Assembly: GCA_020441665.1 (NCBI GenBank) | Contig: JAGRLT010000059.1 | Coordinates: 1 to 44,640, forward strand | DNA: 44,640 nucleotides | Direction: 5' to 3' | From: Nitratireductor sp. | GTDB taxonomy: Bacteria > Pseudomonadota > Alphaproteobacteria > Rhizobiales > Rhizobiaceae | Shown here: positions 7,139-16,202 of the stretch, piece by piece | How the letters are laid out: every line of letters starts with the position of its first letter | How positions within the stretch are numbered: position 1 is the first letter of the stretch | The notes under the pieces: generated by a model | Seen by the model: only the letters and a program-made list of their open reading frames with translations | Database searches by the model: none | What the model was told of the DNA's origin: nothing | Position numbers and translations under genes: made by a program

Positions 7139-8884
7139 ATGGCTCTGAAGACAGGCGACCGGAAAAACCGGCTGGGATCCTTCCTCGGCAACGACCGCGC
7201 CAATGTCGCGATCATGATGGCGATCTACATGCCGGTGGCGATTGCGCTCCTGGCGCTGGGCGTCGATACGGGCGCGCTGTATCTGGAACGGCGGGAAGCC
7301 CAATCGCTGGCGGACCTGGCGGCGATCGTCGCGGTTTCCGATGTCGCGAATGCCGAGAAGAACGTCAGGCGCTTCCTCAATGACAACAATGTCAGCGACT
7401 TCGAAATCCGCAGCGTCGATCTGCGCGATGACGCCGATGAGGATACCGACGACCCCCCCGGATTGAGCAGCAATACCGAGGTCCTGCTGGAAGGCGGCCT
7501 CTACGTTGCCGACCCCGCGATCGTACCGGAAAACCGTTTCTCGCCGGGCAAGGCGCCGGTCAACGCCATCCGGGTCACGATTCGCAAGCCCGGAGCGCTC
7601 TATTTCGGAAACATGTTCCTGGATTCGGTGTCGATGGAGGTCAACGGCACCGCGCAGAACATGGAATCGGCCGCCTTCTGGATCGGATCCCGCCTCGCTT
7701 CGCTCGATGGCGGCATCGCCAACGCGCTTTTGAACAACCTGTTCGGCACCAATGTCAGCTTCGCGGTCATGGACTACCGCGCCCTGCTGGATGCGGAAGT
7801 GGCTCTCTTTCCCATGCTCGACACGCTTGCCACCGAAGCGCGGCTGACCGCCCTCACCTATGACGAGCTTCTCGATACCGACGTATCGCTGGCAGTCCTC
7901 GCCAAGGCGCTGAAGCAGAGCGGACACTCCTCCAAGGTCGACACGCTGCTTTCCGCCATCGCCGCGTCTGCCGGCGCGCGCGACCGCATGATTCGCATCG
8001 GCGATCTCGTTCAGCTCGGCTATCTCGGGCGATACCGGGTCGGAGAGGGCGGCAGCGGAATGATCGCGAACGTAAACGCCTGGTCCATACTCACCGCCGC
8101 CGCCTCGCTCGCCAACGGCTCGCAGCAGGTGCATCTCGATCTCGGCGCCGAAATTCCAGGGGTCGGCGGCTTCGATCTCTATCTTGCCATCGGTGAACCG
8201 GCCCAGGGATCGCCCTGGCTGAGGATCGGGGAGGAGGGCACTACCGTCACCACCGCCCAGACGCGATTGCTGATCGATGCCCGCATCGGCGGGAGCGGCC
8301 TGCTCTCAAGCCTTCAGATCAGACTGCCGATCTATGTCGAGGTGGCGCGCGGGCAGGCGACCCTCGATGAGATCCGTTGCTCGCCGGCAGGCTCCAAGGC
8401 CAATCGCGTGGTGCTCGCGGTGCGCCCCGGCATTGCCCGGGCCGAGATCGGTTCGGTCGATCCGGACGTCCTGGCGAAGTTCGACAGATCGCCGGTCTCG
8501 GGAGACGCCGTGCTGATCCAGACCCTCCTTGCGCGGGTCAAGGCCAAGGCGGTTGCCGAAGTGACGAACCTCGAAGCGACCGATATCAGCTTCAGCGCAC
8601 ACGATATCGAAAAGAACCGGGTCAAGTCGATCTCGACGACCGATCCGACCCAGTCGCTGACGAAAAGCCTGTTGAACAGCCTCGAAATCAGGATCGAGGG
8701 GCCGCTGCTGAGCCTGTCCACCCCGGCGGCGGCACAGGCCGCGCTGGCAGCCGCCATCGCTCCCGTCGCCAGCCAGCTCGATCAGGCGATCAACACCATC
8801 CTGACGCTGGTCGGCGTGCGCCTCGGCGAGGCCGATGTCAGCGTTTCCGGGCTTCGCTGCGCGAACGCCGTGCTGGTGCAGTAA
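7139..8884 (+). CDS. TadG-like Flp pilus-associated protein
   Basis: A 581-residue protein. The start ATG 7139 lies 1 bp after the tadE-like stop, behind GGGAGG. The N-terminal region has the Tad-like signature (NDRANVAIMMAIYMPVAIALLALGVDTGALYLERREAQSLADLAAI): one TM helix at about residues 24-43, then a conserved segment that packs as a pilin-like stalk. The remaining ~500 residues are a large periplasmic/extracellular region of unknown fold, without the C-terminal von Willebrand domain seen in some TadG proteins as far as I can tell. In this family it anchors or caps the pilus or acts as an adhesin. The orphan tadE-tadG arrangement means the secretion ATPase must be elsewhere, or the pair has another job. 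Confidence 0.82.
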   Translation: MALKTGDRKNRLGSFLGNDRANVAIMMAIYMPVAIALLALGVDTGALYLERREAQSLADLAAIVAVSDVANAEKNVRRFLNDNNVSDFEIRSVDLRDDADEDTDDPPGLSSNTEVLLEGGLYVADPAIVPENRFSPGKAPVNAIRVTIRKPGALYFGNMFLDSVSMEVNGTAQNMESAAFWIGSRLASLDGGIANALLNNLFGTNVSFAVMDYRALLDAEVALFPMLDTLATEARLTALTYDELLDTDVSLAVLAKALKQSGHSSKVDTLLSAIAASAGARDRMIRIGDLVQLGYLGRYRVGEGGSGMIANVNAWSILTAAASLANGSQQVHLDLGAEIPGVGGFDLYLAIGEPAQGSPWLRIGEEGTTVTTAQTRLLIDARIGGSGLLSSLQIRLPIYVEVARGQATLDEIRCSPAGSKANRVVLAVRPGIARAEIGSVDPDVLAKFDRSPVSGDAVLIQTLLARVKAKAVAEVTNLEATDISFSAHDIEKNRVKSISTTDPTQSLTKSLLNSLEIRIEGPLLSLSTPAAAQAALAAAIAPVASQLDQAINTILTLVGVRLGEADVSVSGLRCANAVLVQ

Positions 8885-8896
8885 CGGAACACGGCG

Positions 8897-8924
8897 AGCG
8901 CCCGGCGGATTTCGGCCGGGCGCT
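8897..8924. terminator. Convergent hairpin terminator between tadG-like gene and tdk
   Basis: A perfect 10-bp stem (AGCGCCCGGC at 8897-8906, GCCGGGCGCT at 8915-8924) with an 8-nt loop sits between the two convergent genes and overlaps the first two bases of the tdk stop codon. There is no T-run, so if it terminates, it does so in either direction by stem strength alone. Confidence 0.65.
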
Positions 8925-9552
8925 ATCGCGGCTCGAAGCCGGCGCCCTTGAAGCCGACCATATCCTCGGCGGGCCAATGGCCCGTTTCCTCATCCCAGTG
9001 GCGCCGGCAGAGCGAGACATAGCGATCGTTGCCGCCGATCTCCACCTGCGCCCCCTCCTTCGCCACCTTCCCGTCAGGCCCAAGCCGCACCACCATCGAG
9101 GCCTTGCGGCCGCAGCGACAGATGGTGCGCACCTCGCGCAGATCGTCGGCAATCGCCAGCAGCGCCTGCGATCCGGGAAACAGATTGCCCTGAAAATCGG
9201 TCCTGAGCCCGTAGCACATCACCGGGATGGAGAGCCGGTCGGCGACCCGCGCCAATTGCCAGACCTGGCCGGGCGTCAGGAACTGCGCTTCGTCGACAAA
9301 GACGCAATGGGTGATCTCATGCGCCTGATGTTCGCCGATTTCCTCAAAGAGGTCGGTTTCGGCGGCAAACGTCCGCGCTTGAGCATCGAGCCCGATCCGC
9401 GATCCGATCCTTCCCGCCCCCGCCCGGTCGTCGAAACGCGCCGTATAGAGCAGCGTGTTCATGCCCCGCTCGCGGTAATTGTAGGAAGCCTGCAGCAGCA
9501 TGGTCGACTTGCCGGCATTCATCGTCGCGTAATGAAAGTAGAGTTTGGCCAT
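8923..9552 (-). CDS. tdk: Thymidine kinase (type II)
   Basis: A 209-residue enzyme that phosphorylates thymidine to dTMP in the salvage pathway. The P-loop MNAGKST lies at about residues 11-17, the Walker B-like VFVDEAQFL at about 84-92, and the zinc site is formed by CRCG (about 144-147) and a C-terminal CRRH. The lasso region ([21 protein letters not shown]) is typical of type II enzymes. The start is ATG 9552, followed directly by the family N-terminus [16 protein letters not shown]; the longer frame is spurious. Stand-alone transcription is likely; it converges on the tadG-like gene. Confidence 0.95.
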   Translation of the reverse strand: MAKLYFHYATMNAGKSTMLLQASYNYRERGMNTLLYTARFDDRAGAGRIGSRIGLDAQARTFAAETDLFEEIGEHQAHEITHCVFVDEAQFLTPGQVWQLARVADRLSIPVMCYGLRTDFQGNLFPGSQALLAIADDLREVRTICRCGRKASMVVRLGPDGKVAKEGAQVEIGGNDRYVSLCRRHWDEETGHWPAEDMVGFKGAGFEPR

Positions 9553-9652
9553 CAAACCGTTCCCCTTCGCAACGGTTTCAATGCCGCGAGGGGCCGCAAG
9601 CTGCAAGCGCGCGCGGGCAGAACTCCACAATTTGTGAAGACGCGATGGCCGG

Positions 9653-11350
9653 TCAGGCGACCTTGGCTTCGCGATCCGATTTGGCAATCCGCCGGAACTC
9701 GCGGATATAGCCCATGGTGCGCACCGCATCCTGCGGCTTGCCGAACAGATAGCCCTGCCCGGCATGGCATCCGAAGCGCTTCAGGCTTTCAGCCTGATTG
9801 ACCTCCTCGATCCCTTCGGCAACGACCGTCAGGTCAAGACCGGCGCACATTTCCAGAATGGCCCGCACGATGTGCTGCGCCGGGCGGTCCTCGGCAAGCG
9901 CGCTGATAAAGGCGCGGTCGATCTTCACCTTGTCGAGCTGGAGTTCGCGCAGGCGTCCAAGGCTCGACTGCCCGGTGCCGAAATCGTCCATCGAGATGCG
10001 CACACCGGCTTCATGCAGTTCGGCCAGAATTCGCGCCGCCGTCTCGGGATCGCTCATGATCGCCGTCTCGGTAACCTCGATTTCGAGGCGGCGCGGCGGC
10101 AGGCCGGCGCGGCGGATGGTTTCCAGAATGGCACTCGCCGTGGTCGGGTCCACCAGTTGCGCGCTGGAAAGGTTGAACGACAGGAAGAGGTCGTCCGGCC
10201 AGTCCGCCGCCGCCCGGGCAGCCTGCAGCAGCAGCGCCTCGGTCAGCGGGGTGATGATGCCGCGCTCTTCGGCCAGCGGAACGAAGCGGCCCGGCGAAAC
10301 GAAACCGTGCTCGGGATCGATCCAGCGCGCCAGCGCCTCGAAACCGAGCAGCGATCCGTCCTGGAGCGAAATGATCGGCTGGAAGTGGGGGGTGATCATG
10401 TTTTCCGAAATCGCCCGGCGCAGCGCCTGTTCGAGGATGGCGTTCTCGCGCACCGTCCTTTCGATTTCGCTGGAATAGACGGTCAGCCGGCTGCGGCCCT
10501 TGCGCTTGGAATGATAGAGCGCGGTGCCGAAGGCGGCGCTGATGCGTTCCATGGTCTCGCCCGCATCGGGATAGATGGCAAATCCCATCGAGCCCGACAG
10601 GCGCGCCGTCGATCCGTCGATGTCGAACGGTGCGGCGATGATCTCCTGCAGCAGCTTTCCGATCCGCTCAATCTCTTCCTTGGTCGAAACCTCCGGCAGG
10701 ATGATCGCGAACTCGTCGCCGTCATGACGGTAGACGAAACCGTATTCCTCGAGCGCGGCACGCAGGCGGCTTGCGCATTGCGCGATCAGCGCATCCCCGC
10801 CGGAAAAGCCGAACAGGTCGTTGATCGGCTTCATGCCGTCGAGGTTCATGATCCCGACCGCGAACGGCTTGCGGTCTTCCTCGCGGGCGAGAGTATAGGC
10901 CTGCACCAGATTGTTGAATTTCTCTACGAAGCGCGCCTTGTTGCCGAGCCCCGTTGCCTTGTCGGTGTAGGAAAGCGTGACGATCTTGTCGGCGCCGTCC
11001 CGCCCCTTGGCTTCCGCTTCGGCGCGCAGGCTCTCCAGCAGCCCGCCGGCCGGAGCGTCAAACCCTGTGGTCTCGTCGAACACGTCCTGCTTGCCGCGGT
11101 GCAGCAGATTGGCGACAAACGGGGTCAATGCGGTGACCGCCGCCGAAAGCATCAATCCACCGGCAAGAATGCGCGAATTGGTCGGCCCGAAATAGGCATC
11201 GCCGAACAGCGCCGCCGCGCCCGCCGCCATGGCCGGCAATCCGGCTGCGATCAGAAAGGTCCGCGGATCGACGGGCCGGCGGATGGCACCGGAAAGGCTT
11301 TCCTGGCCGGGAGCCTGCCGAACACCCGGAAAATCGCTCATTTTGCTCAT
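9653..11350 (-). CDS. GGDEF-EAL cyclic-di-GMP signalling protein
   Basis: A 565-residue membrane protein. Two TM helices are predicted at about residues 31-50 and 60-80, followed by a linker, a GGDEF domain (about 127-295) and an EAL domain (about 305-550). The GGDEF signature reads DGDEF at 210-214, so the first Gly is lost and cyclase activity may be weak or absent. The EAL domain keeps its catalytic set: EAL at 338-340, FNLSS, EVTET, DDFGTG, KIDRAFI and EGIEE. The protein is therefore most likely a c-di-GMP phosphodiesterase, possibly regulated by GTP binding to the degenerate GGDEF domain (known for similar proteins; inferred here). The start is ATG 11350, with ATG 11341 also in frame; an inverted repeat covers the ribosome binding site. 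Confidence 0.92.
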   Translation of the reverse strand: MSKMSDFPGVRQAPGQESLSGAIRRPVDPRTFLIAAGLPAMAAGAAALFGDAYFGPTNSRILAGGLMLSAAVTALTPFVANLLHRGKQDVFDETTGFDAPAGGLLESLRAEAEAKGRDGADKIVTLSYTDKATGLGNKARFVEKFNNLVQAYTLAREEDRKPFAVGIMNLDGMKPINDLFGFSGGDALIAQCASRLRAALEEYGFVYRHDGDEFAIILPEVSTKEEIERIGKLLQEIIAAPFDIDGSTARLSGSMGFAIYPDAGETMERISAAFGTALYHSKRKGRSRLTVYSSEIERTVRENAILEQALRRAISENMITPHFQPIISLQDGSLLGFEALARWIDPEHGFVSPGRFVPLAEERGIITPLTEALLLQAARAAADWPDDLFLSFNLSSAQLVDPTTASAILETIRRAGLPPRRLEIEVTETAIMSDPETAARILAELHEAGVRISMDDFGTGQSSLGRLRELQLDKVKIDRAFISALAEDRPAQHIVRAILEMCAGLDLTVVAEGIEEVNQAESLKRFGCHAGQGYLFGKPQDAVRTMGYIREFRRIAKSDREAKVA

Positions 11351-11353
11351 TCG

Positions 11354-11378
11354 ATCACCCTATGCATCGCAGGGTGAT
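11354..11378 (-). promoter_or_regulatory. Inverted repeat over the ribosome binding site of the GGDEF-EAL gene
   Basis: On the minus strand ATCACCCT, a 9-nt loop and AGGGTGAT form a perfect 8-bp stem ending 3 nt before the ATG at 11350. The right arm contains AGGG, the only Shine-Dalgarno-like sequence, so folding would mask it. Alternatively the same DNA could be a transcription-factor operator close to the promoter. The remaining gap to rlmE (11379-11513) shows no gene. Confidence 0.5.
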
Positions 11379-11513
11379 GCTAGTTAACAATGGTAAATGC
11401 GACCCTTTCGACAAACCGCAATCGAGCCCAAACCAGGCCGATGCGCGCAAAAACAGGCATCATGGTTAGCGACGGGTAAACCCGCCGTTTCCCGCCCCGC
11501 AGGCCCGCAGGTC

Positions 11514-12284
11514 TCATCGCCTCGCCGCGCCGTCGCTGCGAAATTCCAGCGCCAGCAGATAGAGTTCCACCGAGCCCGAACGCGATGCCGGCGGCTTGAC
11601 GTGATGCACGCTGCGAAAATGATGCTTCATGGTGTCGAGCAGCGCCGCCTCGGTGCCGCCCTGAAACGTCTTGCACAGGAAATGCCCCCCCGGTTTGAGC
11701 ACCGACATCGCGAAATCCAGCGCGACCTCAACGAGATGCATGGTGCGCAGATGATCCGTCCTGCGATGCCCGGTGGTCGGCGCCGCCATGTCGGACAACA
11801 CCACGTCGGGCGCCTCGCCGCCAAGCGCCGCGATCAGTTGCTCGGGAGCGTCCTCGTCGAGGAAATCCTTTTCGAGGATCACCGCACCCGGAATCTCGAT
11901 CATCTTGAGGTAGTCGATCCCGACGACGCGGATGTCCTCCGGCGTCGAACCGGTCCGCTCGACGCTGACCTGGGTCCAGCCCCCCGGTGCCGCGCCGAGA
12001 TCGACCACGCGGTTTCCCTGCGCCAGAATGCCGTAGCGGTCATCCATCTCCTTCAGCTTGTAGGCGGCCCGCGAAGCATAGCCTTCGGCCTTGGCCTGCT
12101 TGACATAAGGATCGTTCAACTGGCGCTGCAACCACAGCGTGGAGGAAAGCCTGCGCCCGCGCGCGGTCTTCACCCGCTCGGTGAGCGATCGGCTCTGCAC
12201 GCTGCTCCTGCCGCTGCGCCCCCTTGGACCTGCCTTCGGGGGGCCGGCCTTCGGCCCGCCTCCGCCGCCCTTCCGCTTGCTCAT
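11514..12284 (-). CDS. rlmE: 23S rRNA 2'-O-ribose U2552 methyltransferase RlmE (FtsJ)
   Basis: A 256-residue SAM-dependent methyltransferase that modifies U2552 of 23S rRNA in the large subunit. The SAM motif [11 protein letters not shown] is present, as is the K-D-K-E catalytic tetrad: Lys in AYKLKEMD, Asp in [11 protein letters not shown], Lys in LCKTFQGG and Glu in GSVELYLLA. The N-terminal ~35 residues are a Gly/Pro/Arg-rich basic extension, longer than in E. coli and usual in alphaproteobacteria. The start is ATG 12284, whose ATGA overlaps the ppx stop codon; an upstream in-frame ATG at 12305 is less likely. Coupled translation with the phosphatase is implied. Confidence 0.95.
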   Translation of the reverse strand: MSKRKGGGGGPKAGPPKAGPRGRSGRSSVQSRSLTERVKTARGRRLSSTLWLQRQLNDPYVKQAKAEGYASRAAYKLKEMDDRYGILAQGNRVVDLGAAPGGWTQVSVERTGSTPEDIRVVGIDYLKMIEIPGAVILEKDFLDEDAPEQLIAALGGEAPDVVLSDMAAPTTGHRRTDHLRTMHLVEVALDFAMSVLKPGGHFLCKTFQGGTEAALLDTMKHHFRSVHHVKPPASRSGSVELYLLALEFRSDGAARR

Positions 12285-13975
12285 CGGCGATAATTCCTTC
12301 TCCATCGTCCCGGTTTTGCCGGCAGCCAGGCATTGTCCGCCGCCATCAGCTGGGTCAGCACGCCTTCTCTCAGCCCGCGATCGGCGACCCGCAGCCGCTC
12401 GCAGGGCCAGGTCCGGCGGATCGCCTCCAGGATCGCACAGCCCGGCATGACCAGGTCGGCGCGCTCATGGCCGATGCATGGGCTTGCCGCGCGGCCATGA
12501 AAATCCATGCCGAGAAGCTGCTGCAAGGTGGTGTCGATCTCGGTCGAGCGCATCCACAGCCCGTCCACCAGCCGTCTTTCATAGCGTTTGAGGCCGAGAT
12601 GGATACCGGCAAGCGTGGTGACCGTTCCCGACGTCCCGAGCAGGTGCACCCGCCCCCGCTGCCAGATCCGTCCCAGTGCCTCGCGCTCGGAAAATTGCTC
12701 GATCCGTTCGCGCACATAGCCGACCATCGCCTCGAACCGCGCCGGATCGACATCCCGCCCGCCGAAGCGTTCGGCAAGCGTCACCACGCCGATCGGCAAC
12801 GAGGTCCAGGCGGCCACCTGATCGGATATCGGCGCCTTGTGCGAGCCGCGCCGCACCAGAATGAGCTCCGACGAGCCGCCTCCGATATCGAACAGCACGG
12901 CCGCATCCGCCTTGCGGTCGATCAGCGCGCCACAGCCTTCCGCGGCAAGATAGGCCTCCGTCTCGCGGTTGATGATTTCGAGCTTCATGCCCGTCATGCC
13001 GCGCACCCGGTCGAGAAAGGCTTCGCCGTTTTCCGCCTGCCGGCAGGCTTCCGTGGCGATCAGCCGGTGGCGGGTGATGTTGTGCCCGACCAGCTTGTCG
13101 GCACAGATCTTGAGCGCCTCCAGCGCCCGCTCCATCGCGGCATCGGACAACCGGCCGGAGGCCGACATGCCCTCGCCCAGCCGAACGATCCGTGAAAAGC
13201 CGTCGACCACCCGGAACCGCCCCTTCTGCTGCGGCATGGCGATCAGCAGGCGGCAATTATTGGTGCCGAGATCGAGTGCGGCATAGAGCCGGCCGCGCTC
13301 CGGCCGCGCACCGTCTGCCCGGGCTGCGGCATCGCCGCCGCGCCTCTGGCCGTTCCTGCCACCGCCCCTGCGGCCGTCGCGGTCGCCATCCACCCGCGCC
13401 GCGCGCACCGCTTCTCCGCCGCCCGAAGGCGGCGCGGCAGCCGCTTCCGGCGCCACATAGACGACATCGGGCACCGTGCCCACCGGGCTGCGCAATCCAC
13501 GGATCGACGTCTCGCCCGGCGCCACACCGCCCGGCGTCGCGCCGCGATGGCCGCTCTTGCGTTTGCGGCCGCGATTGCGCGGTTCGGACGAAGCCGCATC
13601 CGTGGCGGGACGCGACTGCCCCGCCGCACGATCACCGCCCGGCCGGGCGGCACCGCCGCCCTGCCTTGCCGGCAAACCGGATCGCCCGGCGCCGGGCGCC
13701 GGTCTCTCGTGATGGCTATCGCCTCGGGAAGAAAGCCTTCCGCTCCGCTCCTGGTTCAACGCCTGCGCAGCTTCTCCGCCGCCACCGACAGGGACAACCG
13801 GCCGCGCGCGCGCGCCGTCCGCCGTTTCCCTGCTGCCGTGACCCTGATGGCTGCCATGCCGCGTTTCCGTTTCGCCCTGCTTGCCGGTTGCGGGCCGCTG
13901 CTCCGCTGTCTGACCGGCATTCTTGCGGTTCCGCTTTCTCCCCCTGTGCCGCTTGCGGCCGGGAGATTTGCTCAA
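12281..13975 (-). CDS. ppx: Ppx/GppA family phosphatase (exopolyphosphatase or pppGpp phosphohydrolase)
   Basis: A 564-residue protein. The C-terminal half (from about residue 230) is a sugar-kinase/Hsp70-fold Ppx/GppA domain: [42 protein letters not shown] and [13 protein letters not shown] carry the conserved phosphate-binding loops. It removes phosphate from polyphosphate or (p)ppGpp; which one cannot be told from sequence. The first ~230 residues are low-complexity, rich in Arg, Gly, Ala and Pro, and probably disordered. The start is taken as TTG 13975 with AAAGG upstream ([13 protein letters not shown]); a longer frame to ATG 14083 is possible but less credible. Upstream of rlmE with a 4-bp overlap. 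The 280-bp stretch to the tRNA (13976-14255) holds nothing else clear. Confidence 0.9.
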   Translation of the reverse strand: MSKSPGRKRHRGRKRNRKNAGQTAEQRPATGKQGETETRHGSHQGHGSRETADGARARPVVPVGGGGEAAQALNQERSGRLSSRGDSHHERPAPGAGRSGLPARQGGGAARPGGDRAAGQSRPATDAASSEPRNRGRKRKSGHRGATPGGVAPGETSIRGLRSPVGTVPDVVYVAPEAAAAPPSGGGEAVRAARVDGDRDGRRGGGRNGQRRGGDAAARADGARPERGRLYAALDLGTNNCRLLIAMPQQKGRFRVVDGFSRIVRLGEGMSASGRLSDAAMERALEALKICADKLVGHNITRHRLIATEACRQAENGEAFLDRVRGMTGMKLEIINRETEAYLAAEGCGALIDRKADAAVLFDIGGGSSELILVRRGSHKAPISDQVAAWTSLPIGVVTLAERFGGRDVDPARFEAMVGYVRERIEQFSEREALGRIWQRGRVHLLGTSGTVTTLAGIHLGLKRYERRLVDGLWMRSTEIDTTLQQLLGMDFHGRAASPCIGHERADLVMPGCAILEAIRRTWPCERLRVADRGLREGVLTQLMAADNAWLPAKPGRWRRNYRR

Positions 13976-14255
13976 GGTATTGCCTTTCGGCGCCTCGAAT
14001 ATGCCGGCGCCCCTTGTTACGTGTTGGCCGCAGGCTAGCACTCCCGGCCGAATTCGCAAACAGCTATTGTGGCGGCGGGGCACCGGCCTGGCGATCGCCG
14101 ACTTTTACCCGCTTACCGCTTGCAATCGGGCCTGCCCGGGCGTATGAACGCGCCGGTTCGCCGACAGGCCTTGCCCGGCAACCGGTTCCATGGGCACCTT
14201 TCCGGCCAAAGCCGGTTTTGCCGCAAGATACCGCTTGCGCCAGAATGCGCCCGAT

Positions 14256-14329
14256 TGGGGATTAGTTTAACGGTAGAACAGCGGACTCTGACTCCGTCAG
14301 TCCTGGTTCGAATCCAGGATCCCCAGCCA
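14256..14329 (+). tRNA. tRNA-Gln (anticodon CTG)
   Basis: The acceptor stem TGGGGAT pairs with ATCCCCA, the D-arm is ATTAGTTTAACGGTAGAAC, the anticodon stem CGGA/TCCG encloses loop CTCTGAC with anticodon CTG at 14288-14290, and the T-arm is CCTGG-TTCGAAT-CCAGG. The gene-encoded discriminator G and CCA end at 14329. It reads CAG (Gln). The start of several tRNA families in this motif order leaves little doubt. No integrase or attachment-site duplication is visible at its 3' end. Confidence 0.97.
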
Positions 14330-14542
14330 GCCCCTCCACCAAACCGGCCCCTGCGGGACAGTGAGAGACATCGCGACGGGAACCACGCGGCATGCTTTGC
14401 CTGCCGGCAGGTTTTCACGCATCGAGCCTGGATCAGGCTGCTGACGATCAGCCAATATTTATTCACTCCACACATATTGAAATCAGCTCAGTCTTTCTTC
14501 AAAAATATATCCATTGGATTTATATTTTGGAGGAAATCTGCA

Positions 14543-15568
14543 TTGAATAGACGAAGCATTCTGGCCGGCATGGCCGTTTTTTCTGTATCGGCCACCGAAC
14601 TATTCTCTCAAACTCCGAAATCGGCGGCGGAAACCGCAATCGCCGAATTTCGGGCTGCCCTGCCGGAGGTTTTCGCGCCGGCGGCCAGGTTGGCACCAAC
14701 GCCCGATTTCGTCGAGAAATTCGTCAACGAGGAAGCCGATGCACGCCGCCGGTTGTTCGGTTCGCTGGCGGCGTTGAAACCTGAAGAGGTCTTCGATGCG
14801 TTCGACCCTGCGATCGTCGCCGCGCTGGGCCTTACCGTCGCAGACGTCGGCGTGGCACTGCCGGTGCCTTCGCTGGTCGCGGGCCTCAAGGGCGAGGGCG
14901 CTGCCGAGATCCGGCCGGACGACAGCGTCGCGCAGGTCGTCATGGATATTATCGTGGAAACCGTGGGCCTCGAGGTTTTCCGGCCGGCGCTGATCGAACT
15001 TACCCAGGGCGATACGCCGTTTGGCCGCGGCTTTCGCCAGATGATCGAGCGACTTGAATTGCGGGATGTGAAGGGCGCTACGGAAAACCTGGTTGACATG
15101 GTCCTGTATCTGACGTCGGGGCCCGGCTTGACCGCCCTGCAACAGGCCGCCAGCAAGCTGATGGCCAGCCGCAACGTTCGCAACGCGCTGCTAGGACCTG
15201 TCCATCAAATGGATCCACTATCCGGTGCAAAGCACTCTAGTCAGCGGTCGCATCGCATCGCGCGCCCAGCGCCTCCCGGTGAAATCGAATGTCGATTGCC
15301 GGGTTCAGGAGAGCAGAGGCGCGCTCAACGCCGTGATGGAAACCCTCCGCATACCTTTCACAGATGGCCTTTTTGCCGGGCAGGAACGGTTGAAGCAGCG
15401 AGAGATCACCGCGCCGTGCCGTCCGGCGGAACGCCGCCGGAAGCCGGTACGCATCATAACGCGCATACCATTCGGCCAATCCCAGCCCGAAGGCCTCCAC
15501 CCGGCACTCCGCCGGCGGATGGCTTTCGCCAAGCGCATAGTTCCGGCCGGCCTCGACCTGGGCGGTAA
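14543..15568 (+). CDS. Exported protein of unknown function with a disrupted 3' end
   Basis: The start is TTG 14543 behind a strong GGAGGAAA site (14529-14536). The N-terminus MNRRSILAGMAVFSVSATELFSQ looks like a twin-arginine or Sec signal peptide, followed by a helical mature region with no family that I recognise. Coding quality is good to about residue 217 (near 15193). There the frame enters a 50-bp CTAG-bounded repeat, then runs for 332 bp antisense through the convergent metallopeptidase gene (which occupies 15237 onward) to a stop at 15568. The last ~125 residues are rich in Pro, Arg and His and are almost certainly not natural. The gene has probably lost its own stop through insertion of the repeat. 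I keep it as a CDS with an artefactual tail; a pseudogene call would be equally fair. The preceding gap (14330-14542) is AT-rich and shows only this promoter region. Confidence 0.55.
   Translation: MNRRSILAGMAVFSVSATELFSQTPKSAAETAIAEFRAALPEVFAPAARLAPTPDFVEKFVNEEADARRRLFGSLAALKPEEVFDAFDPAIVAALGLTVADVGVALPVPSLVAGLKGEGAAEIRPDDSVAQVVMDIIVETVGLEVFRPALIELTQGDTPFGRGFRQMIERLELRDVKGATENLVDMVLYLTSGPGLTALQQAASKLMASRNVRNALLGPVHQMDPLSGAKHSSQRSHRIARPAPPGEIECRLPGSGEQRRAQRRDGNPPHTFHRWPFCRAGTVEAARDHRAVPSGGTPPEAGTHHNAHTIRPIPARRPPPGTPPADGFRQAHSSGRPRPGR
15191..15240. repeat. 50-bp CTAG-bounded intergenic element
   Basis: The segment begins with CTAG (15191-15194) and ends with CTAG (15237-15240). It contains a small stem, TCCAT-CAA-ATGGA. 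The convergent metallopeptidase's TAG stop codon lies inside the right CTAG. Similar CTAG-ended short palindromic elements are common in Rhizobiales genomes (general recollection), and the window's right edge starts with CTAGAGC too. It looks like a remnant of such an element inserted at the 3' end of the 14543 gene. Confidence 0.45.
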
Positions 15569-16202
15569 AGACCGCGGCGCCCGATGCGTAAGGGATATCC
15601 GCATAGGCGAGAAAGGCCGCCGCAAACCCGTCGGCTTCCGCCTCGCCCGCGAAGGTGGCCGGGCCATTCCGATGCAGGAGAAGATGACCGATTTCATGGA
15701 ACTGCACGATGCTGATGACCTGCAGGAAACGACCCATCCAGGCGGATGCATCGGCTTTCGCCAGGCACCAGTCTTCCATTTGCCGGGAAAGCGCCGGATC
15801 GCCTTCTTCGTAAAATGCCATGTCGCGGACTTCCTGCGTTCTGAAAAGCCCGTCGACATAATGCGGCAGCCGCTTGCATCCATCGCGGGCCGAACATTCC
15901 TCCATGGCATCGATTATCATGCTGGCCCGGGCAGCATCGCGCCGGTCCACCGATATGCAGAGAGGCGACGAATTCTCGACGACCTGCGTCCCGACCCCCG
16001 TATCGAGGTATTCGATCTGGATGCGAACGGTACGACCATCGGAGAACGCGCCGATCTCGAAGTCCTGCAGGCCGGGATCATGGGCGACACTGGCGAGCAG
16101 GAGTTCCTTGAGAGCCTTGCGGTCGATGTCGCAGCTCTGGGAAATCGAACTGCCGGTTGCCGAAAAAAACAAGGCGATGGCCAGCACCGCTGTTCGAAAC
16201 AA
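15237..16202 (-). CDS. Secreted putative zinc metallopeptidase (DUF4344-like)
   Basis: A 321-residue protein with a signal peptide (FRTAVLAIALFFSATGSSISQSC, cleavage near residue 21). The zinc motif HEIGH is at residues 169-173. A downstream GEAEADGFAA (about 186-194) supplies a third acidic ligand, a pattern that fits the DUF4344 putative metallopeptidases. Six or more Cys suggest disulphides in the periplasm or medium. The start is TTG 16202 with GGAG about 8 nt upstream; no nearer ATG gives a signal peptide. The substrate is unknown. It is divergent from the four-gene envelope operon, with which it could share control, and convergent with the disrupted 14543 gene. Confidence 0.72.
   Translation of the reverse strand: MFRTAVLAIALFFSATGSSISQSCDIDRKALKELLLASVAHDPGLQDFEIGAFSDGRTVRIQIEYLDTGVGTQVVENSSPLCISVDRRDAARASMIIDAMEECSARDGCKRLPHYVDGLFRTQEVRDMAFYEEGDPALSRQMEDWCLAKADASAWMGRFLQVISIVQFHEIGHLLLHRNGPATFAGEAEADGFAAAFLAYADIPYASGAAVFTAQVEAGRNYALGESHPPAECRVEAFGLGLAEWYARYDAYRLPAAFRRTARRGDLSLLQPFLPGKKAICERYAEGFHHGVERASALLNPAIDIRFHREALGARCDATAD

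Noticed and set aside
11379-11400. CtrA-type TTAA-N7-TTAA site
   Set aside because: Only one half (GTTAAC) is present; the second half is not TTAA.
14256-14329. tRNA as an integration site of a genomic island
   Set aside because: No integrase and no repeated tRNA 3' end was seen downstream within the window.
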